NCBI GenBank assembly: GCA_030248215.1
Contig: JASANG010002473.1
Location: 124,001-188,000, forward strand
Direction: 5' to 3'
DNA length: 64,000 bases
Source of the DNA: Enoplolaimus lenunculus
Lineage: Eukaryota; Nematoda; Enoplea; Enoplida; Thoracostomopsidae
Part shown: positions 1 through 11,423 of the stretch, piece after piece
How positions within the stretch are numbered: the stretch's first letter is position 1
How the letters are laid out: each line of letters begins with the position of its first letter
Translations under genes and position numbers: made by a program
The notes under the pieces: model-generated
The model's database searches: none
Told to the model about the DNA's origin: nothing
What the model saw: only the letters and a program-made list of their open reading frames with translations

Positions 1-186
1 GTCCCATTTTGGAATTCGATTAATGAATCGAGTTGGAAAGTTACGTTCGAAAACAATATCGGGCATTTGACTCCATGTGTCGTGGTACAGCGTTTGACTA
101 GGACGCCGTTGTGGTGGAATATAGTACGGATCTGATTCGACTGTTGAACGATATATTTTCGGAAGCACGTATCGCTCCCAATCCAT
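1..186 (-). CDS. Unrecognised Tyr/Pro/Arg-rich protein, N-terminal part, cut by window edge
   Basis: The reverse strand reads open from an ATG at 186 to base 1, giving 62 residues beginning MDWERYVLPKIYRST and ending FINRIPKWD, with no stop before the window edge. The ATG sits in an AT-rich leader (AATAAAAATGG) that suits a start. Composition is rich in Tyr, Pro, Arg and Trp, like the two reading frames at 1905-2456 and 4583-5110 on the same strand. The stretch FERNFPTRFINR loosely resembles FETPAERFLNRHYD in the 1905-2456 frame, suggesting a tandem set of related small proteins (inference). No signal peptide or membrane segment is seen. I do not recognise the family. An upstream exon cannot be excluded. 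Confidence 0.5.
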   Translation of the reverse strand, partial: MDWERYVLPKIYRSTVESDPYYIPPQRRPSQTLYHDTWSQMPDIVFERNFPTRFINRIPKWD

Positions 187-1904
187 TTTTATTGCTTGTA
201 TTTAAGTTGTGAAATAGTCAATTCAATTTAAAAGTGCGTATACAAGGGTGAAATTGACGGTTATATCCCCTCCTGAAATTTCTAAAGATACAACAAAAAT
301 ATTTTCTCCAAAACTGTAAACCTTCAAACAAGATCTAAGACGTCAAATTAATTTCTTTTCTAAAATTATACTCACGTGGAAAAAACCTGTCAACGACGTA
401 CTTAAAGTGAACATCCGGCACATTTTCAAGTACTTCGTGCGCACCTGTGAATAAAAATTAGCCTTGGTGTGGTGTGCGTTGAAATGCTTGAACTAAGGTC
501 AAGAGGTTGTAATTTTAAACTATAGTTTGAGATAAACTAGCGCATTGCTACTGTAGTGTCCATAATAAGAGAGACGAGATAACAAGACTCCAGGGTCCTT
601 AATTTGGGTCTGAATCAGCAGGAGTATATTTGCCTAATTAGAATCTGTAAATGGATACAGTCCAAAATAAATACTTAGCTATTAATTAAGCAAATGTTAA
701 TTACTCCTAATTATACAGATTGCGTAAAATGCTTTTTAGACTAAATTAAGTTCAGCACAGATTTTGATTCGTTACTCAATGTAAGTATAATGTTACCTAT
801 GTTTATAGTTGCAAGCTCAATCTTGTAATATACTCCTGAACTTAAACTATGGAACAGGACTGACATGTATAAGTCATAAAAAGGGGTGGCCAAAATAGCT
901 GGTGCTGGATATAAAAACAAATTACAGTAAGGAGCAGAATAGCGCGGGGAGATTCTGGCGGACCACAAATTTTACAAAATTTTATTTTACTGAAACATTC
1001 TTTTCGTCAGTATAAAGCCAGAAACAAAACAATTGTTTCAAAGGCGAAAATTTGGGTTTTTCCATACGAATTTAGCTAAATCATCTCAACGACGGCAGAA
1101 AAGCGATTTTAGCTTCAATAGCTGCTCGAAATTAATTTAAGTGTCGCATTTTGAAATTTTTGCATCAGACACTTAGCACCAAGTAAAATATTTTACTTGA
1201 AAGAATTTATTATACAAATAGCACAATGGCAAGACGAACAAATAAGGCCTACCGTATATAACGCATTCACGACATAAAATATATCATTCAGTTCCTATTC
1301 TTTCATAGTACAACCTAATCTAAACATTTGCAGATTTGTCGTCAATTACTGCTATATTTTAAAAAGTAAAGTTATACATATTGCTCGCCTGAAGGTGAAA
1401 TATTCCCGTTTCCAGATATCCTCTACTACGATTCAAAAAACGCAAAACATATTTTTGATTTAAATTTAATTTATTCCAAATTATTAAACTTAAATTTTGC
1501 ACAAGATAATGCAGTAAACGTATAGTGGCAAATTAAATTGAAAATTTTTAGAATTATACAGCGGCAGATATTGTCCTTCCACGTCTATACAAACGATGCG
1601 GTTAGCATTAGGATTGTAATTAAAGTTCCGCTTTATAGTTATATATACTTAATATACAAAATTATTACAGAATTTAATAGCGTTTTTGTGACACAGCTCA
1701 TATAACTTGACTCAAATGGCATTGTCAGTATTTCATTTGACAATTTTATTGCATTCTGTTTAAATTTGCTGGCGAGCGCAAAAAAAGCGTTTTGACCCGC
1801 AGAATTCACCAGATTATACACGTACTAAAATCTGAAACTGGGAGCGTTAGACTCTACGCTCTTCACGAAATTCGGACGAGAACAATGCCCCATAACAGTT
1901 GCAT
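187..1904. other. Gene-free spacer
   Basis: AT-rich DNA between two same-strand small open reading frames. Only short, compositionally random reading frames occur. No transposon ends or RNA gene were recognised. It could hold a promoter or untranslated sequence for the frame at 1-186, but no specific signal is visible. Confidence 0.5.
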
Positions 1905-2456
1905 TCAATGACTTAACAACCGATTCTCATAATAACTCGGCGTTTTCCAGTGATTCTGTAGTAAAAATTGATCGTTTCGATAAATTTCATTAATTTTCAC
2001 ATCATAATGCCGGTTCAGAAATCGTTCTGCAGGAGTTTCAAACGGTCGACGAACGCCAGTCGATCGCCAATGCAACGACGGGTCAAACGCACCATAGTGT
2101 GACAATCGAGGATTGTAAAAATACAGCGAATCAATGGTTGGTGTTTTATGTACCGTGCGTTTGGCGAATAATTCTGATTGCGGCCAAATGCGGACCCGGC
2201 CTGTTCCATATGCTGTGAAAAACGGATCAACTGCCGTTGCATGACGACGGCGGTCGATTTCAAGCGGCGTTGCGTCGAGTCCTAGTGCCAGCCATAGTGC
2301 AGTATGAGTGCGGCGTAACGCAGGAGTCGCTGAGTGACTCAAGACATAGCCGTCGCGGACATGCTTCCCGTCTCGAATAAGTGACGTACTTTGAGGGGTT
2401 CGAAACGCCAGCCGAAAATCGTCATAATCGTCTAAGTCGTCTACGGTGACTACCAT
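1905..2456 (-). CDS. Unrecognised 183-residue Tyr/Arg-rich protein
   Basis: A complete reverse-strand frame of 183 residues from ATG at 2456 (MVVTVDDLDDYDDFRLAF) to a stop at 1905. It is noticeably more GC-rich than its flanks and has protein-like composition: an acidic start, then a Tyr, Arg, His and Trp-rich body with short aromatic/proline motifs (DSLYFYNPRL, HWKTPSYYENRLLSH). The frame stays open upstream of the ATG to a plausible splice acceptor (TTTTTAG), so a 5' exon is possible. No signal peptide or membrane helix is visible. It may be distantly related to the frames at 1-186 and 4583-5110. Family and function are unknown to me. Coding status rests on length and composition only. Confidence 0.6.
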   Translation of the reverse strand: MVVTVDDLDDYDDFRLAFRTPQSTSLIRDGKHVRDGYVLSHSATPALRRTHTALWLALGLDATPLEIDRRRHATAVDPFFTAYGTGRVRIWPQSELFAKRTVHKTPTIDSLYFYNPRLSHYGAFDPSLHWRSTGVRRPFETPAERFLNRHYDVKINEIYRNDQFLLQNHWKTPSYYENRLLSH

Positions 2457-2637
2457 ACCGATATAGGAAGCATGAATGCTTCTAAAAATTGATGAATAAA
2501 TATGCGGAGAAAAAACTCTTCGCTCTGTATAAGTTTAAGGTAAACTTTGCGAATTGAATCTGACTTATTAATTTACGGTAATTTAGTAGTTCCACATTTG
2601 CTTTCAAGATTTTCTTTCTACAGCTATCAGGGTGCAA

Positions 2638-2995
2638 CCGGAGGTGAAAAATACCGGAGCCGGAGTCGGAGGTCGACAAAATTTGCGGAGCCGGAGCCGA
2701 AAGTGAGGCGAAAATAGGTAGAGACGATGATGGTTAACTAGTTAATTTTAGCCAATATCTGCAATATGTTGTTAATTTGTTTGGCTTTGCGCTAATTATC
2801 TGCGAATTTTCGGAAATTCTACGACAAAAGTAAAACAAAACGCGTTGAAACAGATAAATTTTGCAAAATTATGCAAACTTTTACTGCCGAAATTGCCGGA
2901 ACCTAAGGCAAAATTTTTACCGGAGAGGGAGCCGGAGCCGGATGCCGATTTTATGCGGGAACCGGAGCCGGATTCAGACCACCGGTTGTACCCTG
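2638..2995. mobile_element. Non-autonomous hAT-type element (358 bp)
   Basis: Begins CAGGGTGCAACCGGA and ends CCGGTTGTACCCTG, imperfect terminal inverted repeats of the CAGGG type used by hAT transposons. It is flanked by an exact 8-bp target duplication, ACAGCTAT, at 2630-2637 and 2996-3003. The interior is made of short CCGGAGCCGGA-like words and has no transposase frame. Related copies lie at 7440-7754 and 12538-12846. Confidence 0.8.
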
Positions 2996-3243
2996 ACAGC
3001 TATATACGTTTAAATGCATTTAGGTTTCAACAGTAGTTGTAATAACAATTGGAACGTTTCTATACAAGCCCAGTTTATCAAAACAACAAATGTAAAACTA
3101 AAAATTTGCAAATTTTACTCTCACATTCAATATAACTCCTAACGGTGCACAATATTATAATTCGCTCGTGTTTACTTTTAAGGCCGTCCAAAAGAGTAGG
3201 CTTAGATTTTAGAATACATTTTTTGCTAGGATTTAGATTTCGG

Positions 3244-3456
3244 GCCCATATTCTCAAATATGTACAACACCTATCTAGTGCCATGTTGTCAGACTCACGA
3301 CATTATCCAGTTGTGGATTTCAAAATTAGCATAGATGTAGGGCAACTCAAATCTGAAAACAGTGTTGAATTAAAAAAGTAACCGTCCAGTGATTCGAAAG
3401 ATACAAGAACTATAACCCGATGGTGATACATTCTACGCGCATTTGAGAATACGGGC
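3244..3456. repeat. Putative inverted-repeat element with GCCCATATTCTCAAAT ends
   Basis: The left end GCCCATATTCTCAAATATG is matched in reverse complement by ATTTGAGAATACGGGC at the right end. The same left-end motif followed by a similar CAACACCTAT-like word recurs near 44390. No clear target duplication was found, so the boundaries are approximate. Confidence 0.35.
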
Positions 3457-4582
3457 ATACGTTTCACTTTTTAGCGCTTGTGCTTACTTAGTGTTACGCT
3501 TTTACAGTCACAGACCTAAAAGTAACACTGGCGTTATAGTCAAACTCTTTTATTACAATAAACTTTACCAGACAACTTTATGGCAATTTTAACCTGTTAC
3601 GGTTGCTAAAGTCTTTATATATTCACAAGCGCGGCACGAGTCTTTAGTAATCAAACGTTAACTCGACACCTACAAATTATGCAAGCTACAATATTCACCC
3701 CAAAAGAAACGCATAAAAACGGAATTTCCATATGAAATAACACCAGCACTGTCACAAACGACAGTCGACAACTATACTGAAAAGCACACCGAGTCAGCTA
3801 AAAGGAAAAAAGGCCACAAGAAAAAGAACATTTTTGAATTGTATTCCAATTTAAAACATTAAAAATAGAACAACTCAGTAGCTGAGAGTTTCCTCAAGTA
3901 CTTGTTTAGATGTTTAGAACCACAGTTCGTACTGCCAACGGATAAGAAAGTAGTTACAGGTTAACAGAGTACACCAAAAATTATGTGAAAGCTATTATTA
4001 TAGCACATGATTTATGGCAAGAATGTCATTTTTAATAGCAATAAATAGTATACGAAACAAATAGGAATTAATTCAAAAATATGTCTGAGCACAGAAACGA
4101 AAATGAATGGTATTCAATGGGCCAAAAACGAGAACGCAACTACCCAACAGATATTAATTTTAGTCACTGTCTATACTTAATAACATCCAAAACCGATGAA
4201 AGATCGTGGTTGTTACACAAGCAAGATATTAAATCGGATACTAAAAATATCCTAAACCTCCAATGATAGGAAGCGTAAAATTTAATGAAAGGTTGCGCCG
4301 CAGTGCCAATACGACTCAAATATTTAAATTTTCCTTGTAACCGACACTGACTATTAAACGAAAACACTGTTAATACATACTGCTAGCAACTGATTGAAAA
4401 AAAATTGTAAATTTTGTATGAAAGAAAAACGATTTCTCGTAGCTTTGTAATAATTAAACTTTCCAATCTATTATACATGACGACGTAAACATTCGCAAGG
4501 TATATTCTGGCAAGAATATTCTGATTGTCACTCTTGTTCAACTACCAGTCCCAGTAATTCCAATGCATGACTCTACAAAACC

Positions 4583-5110
4583 CTAATACACCTCTGGCCA
4601 CACGGTTGCCCAAAGCTTTTTCGCACCCGAATCCGGTCGCGACAAATAAAACCGATCGAGCATTTCGTAATTGATAATTTTATGTCGATGCAACATAAGC
4701 GCATGCTCTAAATCGTCAGCGTTATAATTAGGCCGTACCGGTCGAAACCAACTACGATCATACGCCGGATCGTTCGCTAAATGCCAATAATATCGTTCAT
4801 CTCCGGATTTAGGTGGCGGTGGTTCCGGCGGCGCTGGATGATTAAATTCAGCTTGTCGGCTGCGTTGATTATCGTCCCACAACACACTGAATGTATCGTA
4901 AAATTTCCATCGTTTTGTACCCCATTGAGGTTTGTAGCGTGACTCGAGGTCGGCCATATGAACGCGCGGTCCTTGCCATGGATAGAATTGACCCGGACCC
5001 CGAATCGCACCACGGTGATAGCGCGAAATGACTTCAATCGTTTTTGGCGATGGTACAACTCGAGGACAATAAATCGCCGGCGGTTCGTGATAGCGGCTCG
5101 GAAGATGCAT
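4583..5110 (-). CDS. Unrecognised 175-residue Trp/Tyr/Pro-rich protein
   Basis: A complete reverse-strand frame of 175 residues from ATG at 5110 (MHLPSRYHEPPAIYCPRVV) to TAG at 4583. It is GC-richer than its surroundings and rich in Trp, Tyr, Pro and Arg. A Pro run (PAPPEPPPPKSGDERYYWH) lies in the middle and the C-terminus is KKLWATVWPEVY. No signal peptide, coiled coil or membrane helix is evident. Composition and orientation match the frames at 1905-2456 and 1-186, suggesting a local family (inference). A possible donor (GAG|GTGTAT) just before the stop does not join in frame to the 1905-2456 acceptor, so I keep them as separate genes. I do not recognise the product. Confidence 0.6.
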   Translation of the reverse strand: MHLPSRYHEPPAIYCPRVVPSPKTIEVISRYHRGAIRGPGQFYPWQGPRVHMADLESRYKPQWGTKRWKFYDTFSVLWDDNQRSRQAEFNHPAPPEPPPPKSGDERYYWHLANDPAYDRSWFRPVRPNYNADDLEHALMLHRHKIINYEMLDRFYLSRPDSGAKKLWATVWPEVY

Positions 5111-5377
5111 GATATGCGTAGAGTTAAAACATTTGAAACAAACTGGCTATTTTGGTTTATGGAATTTAAGCAAGATGCACGTTCGCTAATATCTATGAAC
5201 AATTAATCACAATAAACAGCAGTTCGAATTATGCTGGAAATGAAACTTCATAAAAATAAAAGATCCATCGTTAAACAAATGTGGCTCAAATGCATAATTG
5301 AAATTTAATTCGTAAAAACCGAACTCATGTAAACATATTATATGTAAAAAATTGCCAACAGTAAGTATAATCAAAAT

Positions 5378-5580
5378 GGCCGAGGTAAAGATCAGGGAGG
5401 AACGTTTTTCTATAGGATTAGAATAGAGTAAGATTAAGCTTTAGACTAATTTTTAGCTTCGTTTATGCTTAGGCTTAGGCTTAGGCTTACGAATAAACTC
5501 ATTGTTTACGCTTATGCTTAGGCTTAGGCTTAGGCTTAGGCTTAGGATTAGGCTTAGGCTTACGCTTACGCTTACGCTCC
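5378..5580 (+). mobile_element. TTAGGC-bearing inverted-repeat element, right end missing
   Basis: The left end GGCCGAGGTAAAGATCAGGG matches the left end of the intact copies at 6144, 39561 and 53419, and the subterminal word TTTAGACTAATTTT is shared. The interior holds two blocks of TTAGGC (about 5467-5492 and 5511-5576), the second with TTACGC variants, roughly a dozen units in all. The right terminal repeat is not found. TTAGGC is the nematode telomere unit. Confidence 0.7.
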
Positions 5581-6143
5581 GGTTTCAAGTGTACAATTTT
5601 GTAGTTGTTTCTTCGTTCTTGTACAAAATTCGTCTATTTATGTTATCTTAAGCCGACGTGTCCAAGTCAAAAACACTGCACTTAAATTTGTGTGCACCTC
5701 AGTTTGAAAATCCACGTTTACAAAACATGAAAGAAAATCGTAAAAGGTCCCAGTATTTAGCAGCCCATGTTAAAATAATTATCGAAATGTGCTTACAAGG
5801 AATTACGGAGATTGGGCGACTAACAGACTGGTAGCACTAGGCGTACATCTAACCTTACTATTAATGTTAGGTTTATATTAAGGCTTAGGTTTTAAGCTTG
5901 GCGAGCAGTACTCTATAATCATTACAGCCTAATTTAACTAAGGCTATAAATGAGCCGTTTAGGCAAATCAAACTTTCCAATCATCTTGAATTTTAGGCGG
6001 CAACATTTTGCTTGACGCGTTGCCATTTTGCTTAAAATTTTTTTCCTTAAGTATCGTCGAAAGGTCGTCTTCGGCTTAGGTTAAAAACAAAACGCATTCA
6101 TCAATTTAGAAACCAATTCGAGTACAGAAACATTAATAAATTC

Positions 6144-6350
6144 GGCCCATGTAAAGGTCAGGGGCGGAACGTTTTCTGTGAGACTAGAAAAGAGTAAGCT
6201 TAAGCTTCAGACTAATTTTTATACTTGGCGTAGGTTTAGGCTTAGGTTTAGGCTTACGAATATGCCCAATCTTAAGCTCAGGCTTAGGTTTAGGCTTAGG
6301 CTTAGGATTATGCTTATAATACTGTACCGCCCCTGTTCTTTACATTGGCC
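6144..6350 (+). mobile_element. TTAGGC-bearing inverted-repeat element, complete (207 bp)
   Basis: Starts GGCCCATGTAAAGGTCAGGG and ends CCTGTTCTTTACATTGGCC, which are inverted repeats of each other. An exact 8-bp target duplication ATAAATTC flanks it (6136-6143 and 6351-6358). The interior carries TTAGGC/TTAGGT units, all in one orientation, in two blocks. There is no protein-coding capacity. The 8-bp duplication is compatible with Merlin, hAT or P-type transposases; the GG start is closest to Merlin, but assignment is open. Confidence 0.85.
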
Positions 6351-7439
6351 ATAAATTCGAAGTAAAAAACAGTAAAACACCAAAGCGTAGGTTGCATATG
6401 CGAAAAACACACAAAAACCCTACAATTTCTCAACATGTCGATACGCTCAAAACCCGAGCATAAGAGACAGAATAGCAACATATTTCTGGAAAGATGCAAT
6501 GCTTAAAAACAAATTTTATGCTCAAAAGTTTATGCGCTTGGCCGAGTCTTGTAAAATATTGTGTCGAGTTGTTATTACCCGCAACTCAAAATATGCTTTT
6601 ACACTCGTGTTTAATAAAACGATATTATAGCTTTGGAAAAAATTCTTTACATTGCAATCAGATCAAGTTTAAGGCATACCACCTATAATACAGTAGGCGG
6701 ATGTATTCTTTGAGCGCGGCTTAACGTACGAAAAGTGCAGATAGGTTAAGAGAATTGAGTGTCACCTTGTGTGGGCACTGGACATAATAGTTGGCGAGAC
6801 ACAAGAGGTGTGTATCGGATTGGCTGTATGCCTATCTAGTGGAAAATTGTCACGTAAAACAGACTTTATATGCAAAATCAACGTTTACATATCTGATGTC
6901 TCAAGGGTACAACCGAGGTCTGCGAACAGCTCTGGTTTCCGCACAGGATGAGCCTCCAGATTCGGCTAAGTTACAATTTTGCCGCAGATATCAACAATTT
7001 CGGCTGTGAAATTTTTTGGCTTTAACCTCAAAGGTTTCTTAAAATAAAGAAGCTTAAATTTTTGACCACGTTTAGCAGGTTATTGTTAAAATTAGCAATT
7101 TAACCTCACCTTTTTACCATAGTTTTGTCTGTGACGTGCCGACGCCGAGTACACTAAATTACAGCATTTGCCAACGGATCACTTTCAAAATGCCAGTTGT
7201 GTTCAGGAAAGCTTACATATTGTGGATGAAGAAACTGAATCTGACTTCAGGATAGTTAGATAAAAGCATATACTAATTAAACGCAATGTGTAACTAGATA
7301 TAACCCTTTCCGTTTCCGTAGAAATCGCTGTCCGCTTCCGTTATGAAAATAATACCGGGAATTTCCCGTTAACTTTATCCACAAAATTGTTATAATGCAC
7401 GTATACATCTCGGAGTTTTCAATACATATATGCTGCCAT

Positions 7440-7754
7440 CAGGGTGCAACCGGAATTATAAAATACTGGAACCGGAAGGTTAAAAAAACCGGTACCAGAA
7501 AAAAAAGGATACTTGTTAGCGAAAAGTTCATTTTTAAAACTATTTTATCACTCATGATAAGTTATGAAGTACGACACAAATTGAAAATATTGGTAATACA
7601 CGCAAAGACAAATTTTTACAAATAAATTATAATAAATATGCCAATTTTTCTTAAATTTTGGAATCAGAAAAATTTTTATACCAAAAATATGGCAAATTTC
7701 GCGTGAAAAAATACCGGATTTCCTTGCCCGAACCGAAATTCCCGTTGCACCCTG
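7440..7754. mobile_element. Non-autonomous hAT-type element (315 bp)
   Basis: Begins CAGGGTGCAACCGGAAT and ends ATTCCCGTTGCACCCTG. The flanks GCTGCCAT (7432-7439) and GCTGCAAT (7755-7762) are an 8-bp target duplication with one mismatch. Same family as 2638-2995, with an AT-rich, non-coding interior. Confidence 0.75.
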
Positions 7755-9124
7755 GCTGCAATTGTTCGATTTGAAATAAAATTTACGGAATTCTTCCAAA
7801 ATCTCAAGTACTTCTGTGCGTTCGCTATTTATTCTTTACAATTTTAGGAAGTCCGGAGAATATTTACATGCCTCAATTGCGTTGGTAGAAAAATAAAACA
7901 TCTTTAAGTTTTAAACTTCAATATCCGTTTTTCGTTTGTGTTATTTTTATAAACATCCGTATAGTTTTATCCGTTTACAACCTGATTGAATGCATCAAAA
8001 ATTCAGTCAATGTTCAGGACGCTTCACGAGGTATTGCGCACGGAATGACAGGATTCTTTTTCTGGTTTAAAACCCGGCAAAAATGGACATTTGTTTTAGC
8101 TGAAAACCTACCGTATAGGGTACTACCAGAAATCTGTCTGGTTCATTCTGAAAATCGACCTCCGGCTCCGTCTGCCAGAAGTTCCATCAAATTCGATTGT
8201 GCGCGTTTGGATTTAACTGTTAGTATCATTTTGATAAATTGACTGGTAAAGAATAATAAACATTCATAAGTCCAAGCTTTTGAAACTGCAATATATACAA
8301 TCGAAACAAAACTATTAGCGTCATGATGAAAAATGTTTTGAGGGCCTTTTATCATCACTTTTTACATATTAAACTTCGTCAATTTTTTTAGCTTTTATAA
8401 GCAAATCAAGCGCAAGTACAGTAAAAGTATGGAAAATTTCAATACCGAAATCTCGGAAAAAATTATGGGTCATTCACGTTATAACGCGCTCGCTAAGTTA
8501 AAAATTTGTCCAACCACCCGGTAGGGATCTGTGTACAAATTGAAACTGCAACTAGAGTGTAGGTACAATGTTATGCGGTACGTAGACACTATTAATTGTC
8601 CCAACACGGTCCGAAGGGAGTTGGGACAAAAGGTAAAAAATTAAGCATAATAAATAAGTGTATATGTGTTTGTGTTGTTGTTATGTATATTTTCAATGCT
8701 ATATGAACACAGTGCAATATGTCTTTACGTCCTCGTTAGGGACTACCGGACATTATAATGGTCTCGTAATAGTGTTAAAACGACGTCGGGTCTTACTAAG
8801 ACCCAGATATTTTTTGCAGTAGCGCGTGCAGTTTAACGTGAATGTTCCATTATGTCGAAGCCATAGAGGTTTACATTCAATCGGAGTCAAACCTATTAAA
8901 GCTTGTAGTACATGAACCCCGATAGTAGTTTAAAATTTATGTTTAACAAGTTCAGTCTCTCTCTTCTAAAACAATTTGTGTTAGCTTTTTATAAGCACAA
9001 ATCTGATAAAACGCAAGGAATCAACTTGTCCACGTCACACGAGCCCTTTGAAATGATTCTCGCTGTTCCAACGTGCAAACAAATATACCTTCAAACGGCA
9101 TTCCGCGTCCCCAATTGAAACTTC

Positions 9125-9262
9125 GCCCGTAGCATTTTCTCTGTGATTGTGAAAACTTTAGCTTATCGTTCGTTTTTTTGAATTTTAGCAGTTATTCGCC
9201 AGCAGCATTTTCTGTGATTAATACGAAAACTTAGCTTATCATTTCTTGAATTTTTGCGGTTC
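9125..9262. repeat. Diverged tandem duplication of about 70 bp
   Basis: Two adjacent copies share the words GCATTTTCT, TGTGATT, AGCTTATC and TTGAATTTT in the same order, separated by small indels. No coding or transposon signal is attached. Confidence 0.5.
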
Positions 9263-10089
9263 AATAAAGTATTGGACTTTTCATTATTGTCACTAAGATT
9301 ATTGATATATTTGGGACACGAGAAATCGAAGAAAAGTAAAAATTAACACCTAGAGATTACAGCTTCCTAAAACACAAAAAACTAGATTTCCTTTATTATT
9401 TAAGTAGCACACAAAGAAACATCTACAGATAATACTACACTACTTTACATCAGTAAAATATATTAGAGAATATTATTTCATGCATAACATACAAACAACT
9501 AAATCATCTTGAGCAACAGTAAGTTAAATCATCAATTAATAACTACGTAAACACGGCCAAACTAATAAAAATTTGGCTAATATCATTGTAAGGAGACTTT
9601 CCTATAATCAACAAGCTGCTTCGAAACCTACATATTTTCGCTAAACAATTTGAACTGCAAGAGTTAAACTAGTTTACCTCTCAATTTTCACATGTTGAAA
9701 CACCTGGACACGTTAGAATCCTTTAGACACTGCCTTAAAATCATTCTTAGGACCAGACTATTCTCATATTAAGTCTGGCTCAGTGTTATCCTTACAAAAC
9801 GCCTAACTCTTTTTACATCTTAGCCCAAGTCTAAGTATATACCGTTTCAGGTCAAAAAGATTACACAACTTATTAAAATCAATATGAACAATACAAAATC
9901 ACCGAGTATAAATCACAGAACTAATGGCAACACAAGAATTAATATGAATTTAAGTACAACTAAGCACACACAACGCAAAATAATATGTTTGGGTTACACT
10001 AGAGCGTACAGGATGAAAAATGTAACAGGATAAGTTTTAAAACTATATATCCTAATTCAGTTCAACAAAAGAATACCCATCATAGATTT

Positions 10090-10244
10090 GGCCAATGTTA
10101 CTTTTAGGGGCGTAACAGTAGATTCCTAAGAGTAAGCGTAAGCCTACTAAGCCTAAGACTAAGCAAAAAATATAATCTAGAATCTAAATTTACTCTTGTC
10201 TAGACCCACCAGAAACCTGGACGCCCCTTAAAGTTACATGGGCC
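10090..10244 (-). mobile_element. TTAGGC-bearing inverted-repeat element, subfamily B (155 bp)
   Basis: The ends GGCCAATGTTACTTTTAGGG and CCCCTTAAAGTTACATGGGCC are inverted repeats. The flanks ATAGATTT and ATAGGTTT form an 8-bp duplication with one mismatch. The interior has decayed TAAGCC units, that is TTAGGC on the minus strand, followed by a segment matching the copy at 62664-62835. It is shorter and more decayed than subfamily A. Confidence 0.7.
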
Positions 10245-11417
10245 ATAGGTTTTGTATTTCTTAAATCAAGATAACACCAAAGGTTTGCAACGGCCAGCAT
10301 TCAGCAACCTTGAATGTATACAATTGACTCTCCAAAAATCCATGTCCGACAACTACGAACCCTCACATATCAAAACCACTGTTTGCCAAAACACCCGGGA
10401 CTGGCCTTGAACTACAGGAATTTGTACGTCATATCAAAATATCGTAACAAAAAATTCTTTGCTTTTGGGACATTATCCTGCACCCTATAGACAACTTCAC
10501 ACCTATGCGTTTGTACGCATGCCGACAAAGACATCCACAGACAATACGTAATAAACATAAAACATGTATTTAACATAAATCAAGACATTAAAGCCTTTTT
10601 GAGCAAATCTCAGAGAACAGCAAACAATAGTAAAACAAAAACAAACATATAAAAGCAGAGCAGCGGTTTCTCCATGTCATGTCATAAATAAAAAAAATAC
10701 CAACGTAATTAAGTACATCATACGTATTCTGCGAGCGATGAGGAATCAACACGCTGAAATTTGTATATCCATTAATTTAAACAAAATGCACACTGTAAAA
10801 ATTGTACCATGTGGAATAAAATTTCGACACTTCGAATAAGATATAAAACCCCACAATATTCTAATTAAAATAGAAACACTTAACTTCGCGTTAGGTACCT
10901 GAATTAAAATTACAAAACATTTCCAATACTTTTGAAAACCAGAAACGTGTATAATCTTAACGATTGCCTCCGGCCAGGATATATGTAGCTTCGCTGTGTT
11001 TGAGGTAAACTGCTGGGCGTAAGGTAAAACCAGACCAGCAGGTACAGCCACCACCAAAATGCCTTAATGTGCTTAGTTGGTGCCATTTGGCACAAATATT
11101 TTCAAAATTTTCAATTCCAAGTTTAAGTGAACAGCGGTACTTTCAGCTTAGAATCATTATGATTGCGCTATACAGCAGTTTCGCAAAAAAAGCATGAAAG
11201 CTTTCGTTTGTTTGAACTACTGTGAAACCCTTTTCCAACACTAGAAAACCGCAGTTCGCATTTGCATTCGTTAAGCTGAACCAAGGACTTTCCGTTTTCT
11301 ACGCAATTATCTGCCACAATCGTTTTCATTTTGTACCATTAAAATCACTACACCTGACTACAACTAGTAAACAAAACCTAAAAATGTCAATTTGTGACAT
11401 TTAAGCAACAGTTCTGT

Positions 11418-11423
11418 TTTTAT
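11418..11423 (-). promoter_or_regulatory. Candidate poly(A) signal for glycogenin
   Basis: AATAAA on the minus strand about 340 bases downstream of the glycogenin stop codon. It is an exact hexamer, but its use is not shown by the sequence alone. Confidence 0.3.

Noticed and set aside
4583-5110. First exon of one gene joined to 1905-2456
   Set aside because: The candidate donor near 4590 and the acceptor near 2482 do not join in frame, and each frame is complete on its own.
5460-5580. CRISPR-like array
   Set aside because: The repeats are 6-bp telomere-type units without unique spacers, in a eukaryotic genome.
5460-6310. Chromosome end or ancient telomere fusion
   Set aside because: The TTAGGC blocks lie inside elements with inverted ends and target duplications and recur at scattered sites, so transposition explains them better.
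7548-7799. 83-residue reverse-strand frame
   Set aside because: It lies mostly within a hAT-type element and has no protein-like similarity.
10746-11057. 103-residue reverse-strand frame
   Set aside because: AT-rich codon composition, no family resemblance and no splice partners. It is likely chance in the spacer below glycogenin.
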